Of a stretch of DNA of 64,000 bases, positions 10,569-21,359 are shown one piece after another (the first letter of the stretch is position 1; every line of letters begins with the position of its first letter). The notes beneath the pieces were generated by a model. That model was not told where the DNA came from, made no database searches, and saw nothing but the letters and a program-made list of their open reading frames with translations. This DNA comes from Nematostella vectensis (Eukaryota; Cnidaria; Anthozoa; Actiniaria; Edwardsiidae), in assembly GCF_932526225.1 (NCBI RefSeq), contig NC_064038.1, positions 3,906,001 through 3,970,000 of the forward strand, in the 5' to 3' direction. Position numbers and translations under genes: made by a program.

Positions 10569-11981
10569 TTATGCATCACAATGCAGCTCGACTTCTTCGT
10601 GTGGGTCGAAGAACTTCAGAACTGGTGCTTGTGAAACAATCTTCTTCACATTCTTGAAGCTTTGTCCTTGTACTTGCTCGTCCCAGTGGAACTGGTTCTC
10701 TTCGCGCATCGGTGCAGCTGCTTCTGAGAGATTCGGTGCAAACTTCTGGAGGTAATTTGCCATACCAAGCAACCTCTTGATATCTTGCTTGTTTGTTGGT
10801 GTAGGCATTTCTTCAATACCCTGTAACTTGTCGGGGTCTGGCTTCAACCCGTCTGTCGATACCACGTGACCCATGAACTTGACTTCAGCACAAGGCAGCT
10901 TCAGCTTCTCCTTGTTGAGTTTGATACCCTTTTGGCGACAGCGCTCGAGGAGGGATCTCAACTTGGCATCATGATCTCTGATGGCTTCTTCTTTGGAGTC
11001 ACCTTTTCCGAAGATAAGGATGTCATCGAAGATTGGTTTGACACCCTCCAGGCCTTCTAGCGCTTGTTCCAATCTCCTCTGGAACTCTTCGGGGGCTGGG
11101 GCGATACCGAACGGCATCCTCGTCCACCTGTACCTTCCCCATGGGGTGCCAAATGTAGTCAGGAAACTACTCTCGTCATCCAGTTGTATATGCCAGAATC
11201 CGTTCTTCGCATCTACAACACTGAACATTTTGGCATTAGTAAGCTGCGGAAGTAAGTCATCAATCACTGGTAGAGGGTATCTATTCCTCTTAAACGCTTT
11301 GTTGAGGGGCTTCGGATCTATGCAGAGTCTTATCTTTTCATTAGGCTTCTTGACAACAACCATTGAGGATACCCATTCTGTGGGAACATCTACCGACTGA
11401 AGGACTCCTAACCCCACTAACCGATCAATTTCGTTCTTGAGTGGTTCTCGTACAGCCAGGGGCACCTTCCTGACTGGGAGGATTACAGGGGGGACAGTTG
11501 CATCGAGCTCTAGGAGTAGCTTTTGATCTAGTTTACCCTCCCCTGTAAACACATCCGGAAATTCACTAACTGGGTCTGAGGTTGGGCTTGAGTCTGACAA
11601 AGACATAATGTTCTCACTGTTCACTGTCATTAGCTTGAAATTCTGCACGGACTGTGCACCTAGCAGTGGGGTGTAGCCTCTAGGGACTATTGCAAACTTC
11701 GTCAGCAGTAGATCATTATTCCTTGGGTTAAGGGTTTCTATGTTGACGACAACTAGCGGTTTTAGCTCTGACTTGTTAAACATGACTAGTGTTGCGCTGC
11801 TTTTCTGTAAGCGTTTCAATTTTGGGTCATTGAAAACTTTCTTATACAAATCTTCTGGCAAGATATTGACTGTGGCTCCACAATCTAATTGGAACTTGAT
11901 TAGCTCATCACGAAGGCGCATGTGTGCATAAATTTTCTTAGGGCTAAGTGGATTTGTGTTCAGTATGTCCACAGACTCCAC
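10569..11981 (-). pseudogene. Gypsy protease and reverse transcriptase
   Basis: The longest intact frame of the element, 470 codons. Near the N terminus it has the aspartic protease motif LDCGATVNILP (a D-C-G variant of D-S/T-G). Reverse transcriptase blocks follow: RLCIDPKPLNKA, FSVVDAKNGFWHIQLD, RMPFGIAPAPEEFQR, then FDDIL at the catalytic Asp-Asp, and GHVVSTDGLKPDPDK. It stops at the first RNase H motif (HCDA). Confidence 0.93.
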
Positions 11982-12214
11982 AGTAAATAATGCACCATAG
12001 TCACTGTAACTTTCATAATCAAGATTGTGTATTGGTTCTTACCCTTCTTGCTTGCTTTTAGAGCCTTACATGCTACTGAGAAGTGATTAAGTTCTCCACA
12101 TGTATCACATGTTTTTCTTTAGCTCTAGGGTGTAATCTATGGCAGAATTTACATTTGGGGTGGGGATTTGATTTGCTGCTATCTGTATGTGGCGGTTTTC
12201 TGGGTTCCTGCCTT

Positions 12215-12631
12215 CTACCCCCTTTTGACCGTTTTTCTGCGCGGGGGGCCTGTGGTAATAGCGCTTATTTCGCCGGATTGCTGGGACATTTCCTTTAGCC
12301 TTTTAGCAGTAGCTTCATTTGCACGGCATATGTCAACACACTTTGCTAAGGTGAGTTTAGCTTCCGTCAGCAATTTCTTCCTAATACTGTTGTCGGCTAT
12401 TCCGACTACGATTCTGTCCCTAATCATTCCATCTTGCAATTCGCCGTAATTACAAGTTTTAGCAAGTGATCTAAGTGCAGCGATAAAGCTTTCTACTGAC
12501 TCACCATTTTCCTGGTTTCTTCGGTTAAACAAATACCTTTCATAGATCTCATTCGTTTCTCCAACGCAGTGCGCTTCCATGAGCTCCATAATGCGATTGA
12601 TATTTGTTTTAAGTCTACGAAACTTGTACAA
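12215..12631 (-). pseudogene. Gypsy Gag fragment
   Basis: The Gag (retrotransposon capsid) region reads NEIYERYLFNRRNQ, ESVESFIAALRSLAKTC and IVVGIADNSIRKKLL. Its start is lost and replaced by truncated LTR sequence. Beyond it, at ~12160-12060, nucleocapsid zinc knuckles are visible (C-K-F-C and C-D-T-C-G-x3-H-x4-C) but split by a frameshift. Confidence 0.85.
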
Positions 12632-12692
12632 GCGTGTCTAAGCACGTGGTGTGTGACTTCACCGGAAGTTGTATAAACCGAATATCGTTACA

Positions 12693-15116
12693 TATGGAAT
12701 AAAGCACTGTGGGAAGGGTAGGGAATAAAGCACTGGGGAAAGAGTAGAGAATAAAGCACTGGGGGAAGGGTAGAGAATAAAGCACTGTGGGGGAAGGGTA
12801 TGGAATAAAGCACTATGGGGAAAGAGTAGGGAATAAAGCACTTTGGGAAGGGTAGGTAATAAAGCACTGTGGGAAGGGTAGGGGATAAAGCACTGTGGGA
12901 AGGGTAGGGAATAAAGCACTGGGGGAAGGGTAGGGAATAAAGCACTATGGGGGAAGGGTATGGAATAAAGCACTGGGAGAAGGGTATGGAATAAAGCACT
13001 ATGGGGAAAGAGTAGGGAATAAAGCACTTTGGGAAGGGTAGGTAATAAAGCACTGTGGGAAGGGTAGGGAATAAAGCACTGTGGGAAGGGTAGGGGATAA
13101 AGCACTGTGGGAAGGGTAGGTAATAAAGCACTGTGGGAAGAATAGGGAATAAAGCACTAAGGGGGAAGGATAGGGAATAAAGCACTGGGGGAAGGGTAGG
13201 AAATAAAGCACTATGGGGGAAGGGTAGGGAATAAAGCACTGGGGGAAGGGTTGGGAATAAAGCACTGGGAGAAGGGTATGGAATAAAGCACTATGGGGAA
13301 AGAGTAGGTAATAAAGCACTGTGGGAAGGATAGGGAATAAAGCACTGTGGGAAGGGTAGGGGATAAAGCACTGTGGGAAGGATAGGGAATAAAGCACTGG
13401 GGAAAGAGTAGGGAATAAAGCACTGTGGGAAGGGTAGGGAATAAAGCACTGGGGGAAGGGTAGGGAATAAAGCACTGGGGGAAGGATAGGGAATAAAGCA
13501 CGGGGGGAAGGATAGTGAATAAAGCACTAAGGGGGAAGGATAGGGAATAAAGCACTGGGGGAAGGATAGGGAATAAAGCACTAAGGGGGAAGGATAGGGA
13601 ATAAAGCACTAAGGGGGAAGGATAGGGAATAAAGCACTAAGGGGGAAGGATAGGGAATAAAGCACTGGGGGAAGGATAGGGAATAAAGCACTGTGGGAAG
13701 GATAGGGAATAAAGCACTATGGGGGAAGGGTATGGAACAAAGCACTATGGGGAAAGAGTAGGGAATAAAGCACTGGGGGAAGGGTATGGAATAAAGCAAT
13801 GGGGGAAGAGTATGGAATAAAGCACTGGGGGAAGGGTAGGGAATAAAGCACTGTGGGAAGGGTAGGGAATAAAGCACTGTGGGAAGGGTAGGGAATAAAG
13901 CACTGTGGGAAGGGTATGGAACAAAGCACTATGGGGAAAGAGTAGGGAATAAAGCACTAAGGGGGAAGGATAGGGAATAAAGCACTGGGGAAAGGATAGG
14001 GAATAAAGCACTGTGGGAAGGATAGGGAATAAAGCACTGGGGGAAGGGTATGGAACAAAGCACTGGGGGAAGGGTAGGGAATAAAGCACTGTGGGAAGGA
14101 TAGGGAATAAAGCACTGTGGGAAGGGTAGGGAATAAAGCACTGTGGGAAGGGTATGGAACAAAGCACTATGGGGAAAGAGTAGGGAATAAAGCACTAAGG
14201 GGGAAGGATAGGGAATAAAGCACTGGGGGAAGGATAGGGAATAAAGCACTGTGGGAAGGGTAGGGAATAAAGCACTGTGGGAAGGGTATGGAATAAAGCA
14301 CTGGGGGAAGGATAGGGAATAAAGCACTGTGGGAAGGTTAGGGAATAAAGCACTGGGGGAAGGGTAGGGAATAAAGCACTATGGGGGAAGGGTATGGAAT
14401 AAGGCACTATAGGGAAAGAGTAGGGAATAAAGCACTGTGGGAAGGGTATGGAATAAAGCACTATGGGGGAAGAGTAGGGAATAAAGCACTGTGGGAAGGG
14501 TATGGAATAAGGCACTATGGGGAAAGAGTAGGGAATAAAGCACTGGGGGAAGGGTAGGGAATAAAGCACTGGGGAAAGGGTATGGAATAAAGCACTATGG
14601 GGGAAGGGTAGGGAATAAGGCACTGGGAGAAGGGTAGGGAATAAAGCACTGGGGGAAGGGTAGGGAATAAAGCACTGTGGGAAGGGTAGAAAATAAAGCA
14701 CTAAGGGGGAAGGGTAGGGGATAAAGCACTAAGGGGGAAGGGTAGGGAATAAAGCACTGGGGGAAGGGTAGGGAATAAAGCACTGTTGGAAGGGTAGGGA
14801 ATAAAGCACTGGGGGTAGGCTAGGGAACAAAGCACTGGGGGAAGGGAAGGGAATAAAGCACTAAGGGGGAAGGGTAGGGAATAAAGCACTGTGGGAAGGG
14901 TAGGGAATAAAGCACTGTGGGAAGGGTAGGGAATAAAGCACTATGGGGAAAGGGTAGGGAATAAAGCACTATGGGGAAAGGGTAGGGAATAAAACACTAT
15001 GAGGAAGGATAGGGAATAAAACACTATGGGGAAAGGGTAGGGAATAAAGTACTGGGGTAGGGTGGGGAATAAAACACTATGGAGGAAGGGTAGGGAACAA
15101 AGCACTGGGGGGAATT
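12693..15116. repeat. Main AATAAAGCACTG minisatellite, about 95 units
   Basis: Units of 25-28 bp, core GGGAATAAAGCACTGTGGGA followed by agggta. Unit length varies through G-run variants (ctggggg, ctatggggg, ctaaggggg). Each unit carries a canonical AATAAA polyadenylation hexamer on the plus strand. Overlapping minus-strand frames reading FIPYPSHSALFPTLP-like repeats are artefacts of the array. Confidence 0.97.
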
Positions 15117-15975
15117 ATGTGCGTATTTTGGCTGAGGTTTTGTTGCGCCTAGAAAGCGCAGGCTTAAGATTAAAGCTTGCAAAGTGCAAATTAATGCACC
15201 CCTCGGTCACTAGGGTACGGAGTAGACGCGAATATGGTTTGCACGCAATCCACAAGAAAGCCGAGGTCATAAGAAATGCGCCGGCACCAGAGAATCAGCA
15301 ACAACTGCGCTCATTTATGGGAATGGTTTATTATTACGCGAAATTCGTAGTAACTATGTAAGTAACTATGCGTAAATAACTATCAATGACACATCCGTTA
15401 AACCAGCGTTTGCATAAGGGTGCGAAATGGAACTGGGGAGACCCGCAGGGAAACGCTTATGCGCCAGTTTTGATGCTCTATGAACACAGACCCATTAAGC
15501 TATGGTGTAGCTACGGTGATCTCACACATTTTATCGGACGGTATGTAGAAAGACCAATTACATGGCGCAAATTTGCAAAATTATGCGTAAATTGGGAAGG
15601 AATCATTGAGTTTTATTTTTGGCGTAAAGTAATTCCATCAGTATCTATACGGTCCGAAATCCCTCACGGATCACAAACCGTTGGTTAGCATTTTAGGCCC
15701 GAAATCCGGCGTGACTTTGGCAGCCACTAGAGTGCAGCGGTGGGTACTTTTGCTATCTGCCTCTTGGTACGATATCGTTTATGTCGGACAGATGAGCAGA
15801 TTGTTTTCAAGATTGCCACTCAAGATCACCAACCATTCCGACAGAGTTGAAGACGTAAAATTGATAAACGAAATGCAAATAGAAGTTGCACCCGGAGCCG
15901 GTCACGTTCAAAACGCCACTCGAGCCGATCCCATGTTATCGAAAGTGTTAGACTACACTCTCTTTTTTTTATAAG
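15117..15975 (+). pseudogene. Second Ty3/Gypsy fragment (RT end to RNase H and beyond)
   Basis: Plus-strand frames show the end of a Gypsy reverse transcriptase and the connection region: LRLESAGLRLKLAKCKLMH, a degenerate GLHAIHKKAEVIRNAPAP, and QQLRSFMGMVYYYAKF. Weak RNase H-like sequence follows (KWNWG...), then to ~15975 a frame with frequent breaks. Orientation and sequence differ from the 8478-12692 element, so it is an independent copy. No LTRs are seen. Its left edge meets the minisatellite directly. Confidence 0.8.
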
Positions 15976-17449
15976 AACCCTTTATCTGAGACCGTCCAGC
16001 CTGAGATCTCACCAGCATGCTAAGAACATGCTGAGGCTCAGATTGTAGATTTTTTAAAATATTTTTAGTCATGATGCGTTCTAAATGCAGAATTAATATC
16101 TTATAATAATAAATAAATTAAATTCATTCATTAAATAATTATTGCTATTTATCATTAGTGTAATTCTCTTTCTAATAATTTATTTGGTATCATATTCTTA
16201 TATACAGTAAAATTATATTAAGGAACATCGTTAGAAACGTATTCAGCCTTGAAAAAAGTGAGTGCACATTGGCAGGATGGCCGAAAACCATAGAATCGGA
16301 AGAACGCTAAAGCCGTTTTTCAACAGACGAATGATATAGATCACTACAGAAGTTGGTTGCTTGTTTATCGGGAAATTCGAGTCATTATTCCTAAGGTTTT
16401 ACGCGACCAATGATTACGTGAGTCGCACGTACGACACCCTGGTATAGTTCGGATGATCTCTTTAGCCAATATGGTGGCCCGGTATGGAGGGGAGAGGGGG
16501 GATGTGAATGGGTTTTCGGATCGGCGGATCCGGCCTAAAATTGTACGCGGGTTGCGAATTTGAAAAATAAAACGGATTGTCAGATTCTTAAAACGTAACG
16601 GATTTATTGAAAATTTAACGTAGTATTTTGGGTTCTAATAATCGTGACCGCGGATTTTGACGATTCTTGACTCAGTAAAAAATCACATAAATGATTTTCT
16701 TATTATCGATTGTTTTGTTTTATCATGCTATGCGGATTCGGATTGAAGCAAAACTTTGTGCGGATCGGCGGATTCGGAGACAGCTATTCAACCAACCTTC
16801 CCGGTATTGAAGAGGACATTTCGAGAGTCGTTCGTAGTCCGACGGATATGTGTTTGAATTGCGCACTTTTTGCTAAAGTTACCAATTTAAGCATAGTGAT
16901 AGTTTTTAATACCCTTTTCAAGATAGGCTATAGAGCCAAGCTCAGATCGGCTATAATTTCCAATTAATAAGGAGTATTGATTTGGCCGCCATTTTGAACC
17001 GGAAGTAAACTACCTTTTTCTAAAAAATAAATAAACTTGCACATTTTGATACTGTTTTCCACTAGACGACTGAAATGAAAGTCAAAGAATGTATTTAAAC
17101 CCAAGATTTCTGTAAATACGCGCAAATTTGTCATTTTTGGGACTTTATAGGTGATAGCCAACTTTAACCGGAAGTAGTCGATAGTAAAACCTGGGACGTT
17201 TATTTCACCCCGCGCCTTCTAGCAAAAGACACCAATTTTATTGCAGTTGTAGGTTAAAATAACCTTTAAAAGATAAGCTATGGAGCCAAGATGACTAATA
17301 GGGTTTATTGTCGCCATTTTGCACTGGAGATTAAATTTTTGAAAGCACAGAGATGCAAATCTTGTCTACGACTTAAAAATTCATGAAATCCATTTGATAC
17401 TTTTTCTCTTGGTCCAGCTGAGCGTGTATATTTGGTATACTTGGGCTGG
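15976..17449. other. Non-coding stretch with an old imperfect duplication
   Basis: AT-rich with no credible gene. Segments near 16865-17010 and 17220-17345 share phrases (agctatggagccaag / gctatagagccaag, gccgccattttg / cgccattttgc, accggaagtag), suggesting a diverged ~350-bp duplication or two copies of one repeat family. Confidence 0.5.
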
Positions 17450-19012
17450 CGACATGTGTCTCTTATTCTTACATTAAGCGTTAACTGTTATATTACATTA
17501 AGCGTCAATTTTTGTTATTGATTTGTTGTTACATTAAGCGTTAGTGTTACCTTAAGCGGCGATGTTTGTTACATTAAGCGTGTGTTACATTAAGCGTCGA
17601 TTTTTGTTACATTTAGCGTTAGTGTTACATTAAGCGGCGATGTTTGTTACATTAAGCGTGTGTTACATTAAGCGTCGATTTTTGTTACATTAAGCGTTAG
17701 TGTTACATTAAGCGGCAGTTGTTACATTAAGCGTTAGTGTTACATTAAGCGGCGATTTGTTGTTACATTTAGCGTTAGTGTTACATTAAGCGGCGATTTT
17801 TGTTACATTGAGCGTTAGTGTTACATTAAGCGTTGATTTGTTGTTACATTAAGCGTTAGTGTTACATTAAACGTTGATTTGTTGTTACATTAAGCGTTAG
17901 TGTTACATTAAGCGTTGATTTGTTGTTACATTAAGCGTTGATTTGTTGTTACATTAAGCGTTAGTGTTACATTAAGCGGCAGTTGTTACATTAAGCGTTA
18001 GTGTTACATTAAGCGGCAGTTGTTACATTAAGCGTTAGTGTTACATTAAGCGGCGATGTTTGTTACATTAAGCGTTAGTGTTACATTAAGCGGCGATTTT
18101 TGTTACATTAAGCGTTAGTGTTACATTAAGCGGCGATTTTCGTTACATTAAGCGTTAGTGTTACATTAAGCGGCAGTTGTTACATTAAGCGTTAGTGTTA
18201 CATTAAGCGGCGATGTTTGTTACATTAAGCGTTAGTGTTACATTAAGCGGCGATTTTTGTTACATTAAGCGTTAGTGTTACATTAAGCGGCGATTTTTGT
18301 TACATTAAGCGTTAGTGTTACATTAAGCGTCGATTTTTGTTACATTAAGCGTTAGTGTTACATTAAGCGGCAGATGTTACATTAAGCGTTAGTGTTACAT
18401 TAAGCGGCGATTTGTTGTTACATTTAGCGTTAGTGTTACATTAAGCGGCGATTTTTGTTACATTGAGCGTTAGTGTTACATTAAGCGTTGATTTGTTGTT
18501 ACATTAAGCGTTAGTGTTACATTAAACGTTGATTTGTTGTTACATTAAGCGTTAGTGTTACATTAAGCGTTGATTTGTTGTTACATTAAGCGTTGATTTG
18601 TTGTTACATTAAGCGTTAGTGTTACATTAAGCGGCAGTTGTTACATTAAGCGTTAGTGTTACATTAAGCGGCGATGTTTGTTACATTAAGCGTTAGTGTT
18701 ACATTAAGCGGCGATTTTTGTTACATTAAGCGTTAGTGTTACATTAAGCGGCGATTTTCGTTACATTAAGCGTTAGTGTTACATTAAGCGGCAGTTGTTA
18801 CATTAAGCGTTAGTGTTACATTAAGCGGCGATGTTTGTTACATTAAGCGTTAGTGTTACATTAAGCGGCGATTTTTGTTACATTAAGCGTTAGTGTTACA
18901 TTAAGCGGCGATTTTTGTTACATTAAGCGTTAGTGTTACATTAAGCGACGAATTTTGTTACATTAAGCGTTAGTGTTACATTAAGCGGCAGTTGTTACAT
19001 TAAGCGGTGATA
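17450..19012. repeat. TTACATTAAGCG array with 655-bp higher-order repeat
   Basis: The 13-bp core GTTACATTAAGCG is repeated about 75 times with short spacers (ttagt, gcgattttt, ttgatttgtt, gcagtt). Marker variants gttacatttagc (17762 and 18417) and gttacattgagc (17802 and 18457) recur 655 bp apart, showing duplication of a large block of units. The right edge stops abruptly at cggtgatacagag. Confidence 0.95.
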
Positions 19013-21359
19013 CAGAGACCTTCTCCATCGACTAAAGATGGCCACAGTCACTGTTTTTCTCTTCTGATTACAAGTCATAAAGTTTACGAAGCCCCTGCGG
19101 TACGCTCACCTAAAAAATGACAAGAATAATTCAGTTTTTCCAAATAAAGAATATATTAGTTTCCTTATATGGAAGTGACCGCGTTTGCCAAAAACGACAA
19201 TTTTGGCAAAATTTTCTTGATATGGCGGCAAATAAGGTAAGAAAGACAAGTATAATGGCCGTCTATCATACAAGGTAGCAAAGTTGCATTATACAGACAT
19301 AGGTTGGATCCGCTACGATTAGTTCCCATTACTCTGATTAATTACCTTCAATTGTCAGACTGTAATGAGCCATTCTTCGTCAGCCATAGATCTTTATGTT
19401 ATTCAACACTTTTTAACATTATCATGAAAGCATGTGTCAATGTTATCTGGCGGATAACCGATCTTGCTCTTCTAGCTACACTCCCTAATCGAGATAAACT
19501 ATCGTTTTTTAATCTCTTGGAGGAGAAGGTATTTTGTTTCGTCTCACAAGTCCGAGTCACGACCACACATGAGTCACTCATTCGCCAGGTCACTACCAAT
19601 AGGAAATCCTTATATTACTAGAAAGTCGTAGTCGTTGACTCTTCTCATACTTGTACATTTCTTTTCAAACGCCTGATCCTGGAAGACTTCTTAAAAGCCG
19701 ACTTTTTTTCTTAAAAACCCAAGGTAGGTTTTACGATGGTAATATGGTGTGAATAGTTCGGGGTATCCCCACTCAAATATCCGGAAAAAAAAGAACAAGA
19801 ACAGGGTTTCTTCTAAGATATTTCTGTTCGTTTGATTATTTCGCCAGTTTATTCCGATAATTTACTACAAAACTCAACTGATTTGACCATCTTCTTGTAC
19901 AAAATTATTTCTTGTGTAGGTTTTTTTTTCCGAGGATTATTCTAAAATAGTAAAAAAAAGGTTTCTTTACTTTATTTTACAAATAATACATAGGTTTCTC
20001 CTTTTCGCAAGGGCGTTCTCTGTATCTTATTTTGTTCATTCAAATTTTGAATTTAATTGTTAGAGAATGCTCTAACTCTTTAAATCAAGAAGACATATCG
20101 TTTGTACTTTGTCCCTTTAAAGTTACTATCCCGATGTTTTAACAATATAAATATTCTCAGAGTTATAATAGGATTTAAGTAAAACTTTTATCCCATCTAT
20201 CAGAACAGTGACATAACACTCCTTTTAGAGTGGTTGTATATCTTTTTTATGTTAAGCAAACTAACCCCTGAGGGTATTTTCTTGAAACCAGTTAATACTG
20301 TTGATGTATTATTTATTGGGGTAAAAGGACGCCATTAATTGGCAATTTATATGTATTTTTTTTTCTTTCTAAAGCACTTGGTTTGTGAAACTGTTGATTT
20401 GTAACATATGTTGCCCTCAAATCACCCTTGTTATCATTCAATCTTTTTCCTCTGTAATCTTTAAGGATCTGAATTTTATACTACAATTTCCTCTGATTAT
20501 TCGCCAACTCACTCTGGCTTTCTACTTTTAAGTAGTTTTACATTTAAGTAGAAAGCAAATATCGTCAAAATGGCCGCCATTTTACAAAATAGCATTTTAA
20601 TTTGAAAGCTTTCAGGCCCGTCGTTTACGAAAAGAGGACAATGGATGACTTGCTAGTATCTTCTTGGTAGAAACACAACACCAGAACACAAAGAAAATGG
20701 TTACTTTTTTAACATGGAACTGCTAAGGGAAAGACAATTTTTTTAAGTAAATCATGTAGGTTCGGGTGCATGCTTCCTCTGAGAGTCTTGACAAAAGCAT
20801 TGTCTCGTTTGGTTTTCTCTTGGGCGCTTTTCCCGCACTTTTTTGATACGCACCCGCACCTTCTAACCGAGACCATTAGGCCCATTCTTCCTGTAGGCAG
20901 AAGAAGAAGAAGAAGGAGGGGAGGGTGGGGCGAGCAATTCCAGTTGTGTGGGGTGGGGGTGGAGACTTATAAGTGACGTCCTGGAAAACGAGAACGAGCC
21001 TTTATTTATTATATAAATTGTAGCGAATCTACGGGGGTAGGAATTAGGTAGGGAAAGGTGTTCAACCTTTATTCCAATGATACACATATTCTATTCCATG
21101 TAAAACGCGCTAAAAATGCAAAAAAATTATCTGGTGAAACCCTTCCCAACCCCCCAGCCCCTAACCAACAGGTCGCCATTTCTATGTGCTTCGTCCAATC
21201 TATTCTCTCGTTTTGCTTTGCTGTCGTATTCTGTTACGCACTTTGATGCGTGACAAATTATGATTATTAGTCATGCGCAAATGAGTATCAACGGGCAGCT
21301 CTTACAAATCCACGCGCCTTACACACAACAACTTCTTGCTGTGCAGATAAAGGAACAAC
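19013..21359. other. AT-rich intergenic stretch, no gene seen
   Basis: Contains only short open frames without recognisable motifs or coding bias. A palindromic aaatggccgccatttta lies near 20568, and a purine-rich (AGA)n/GGGG patch near 20890-20960. The last few hundred bases are the presumed promoter of the ShKT gene. Confidence 0.5.

Larger units (their letters stand above)
8478..12692 (-). mobile_element. Decayed Ty3/Gypsy LTR retrotransposon inserted in a minisatellite
   Basis: The element is 4.2 kb on the minus strand, bounded by TGTAACG...CGATACA ends and by tatgg target duplications at 8473-8477 and 12693-12697. The left (3') LTR is 8478-8654, preceded in element orientation by a polypurine tract (GGAAGGGGAGA). 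At the right only about 82 bp of the 5' LTR remain (~12611-12692), fused directly to gag, so the rest of that LTR, the primer-binding site, the leader and the gag start are deleted. Domain order is Gag, protease, reverse transcriptase, RNase H, integrase, which defines Ty3/Gypsy. It carries in-frame stops (10569-10571, 10281-10283, 10263-10265) and frameshifts near 9810 and 12105, so it cannot be autonomous as it stands. Confidence 0.93.

Noticed and set aside
12659-14889. Many long minus-strand frames with FIPYPSHSALFPTLP-like repeats
   Set aside because: They are overlapping translations of the AATAAAGCACTG minisatellite in all three frames, with no start, splice or domain support.
19304-19621. 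105-codon plus-strand frame
   Set aside because: No motif, no splice context and no coding bias that I can see; length is within chance expectation for this stretch.
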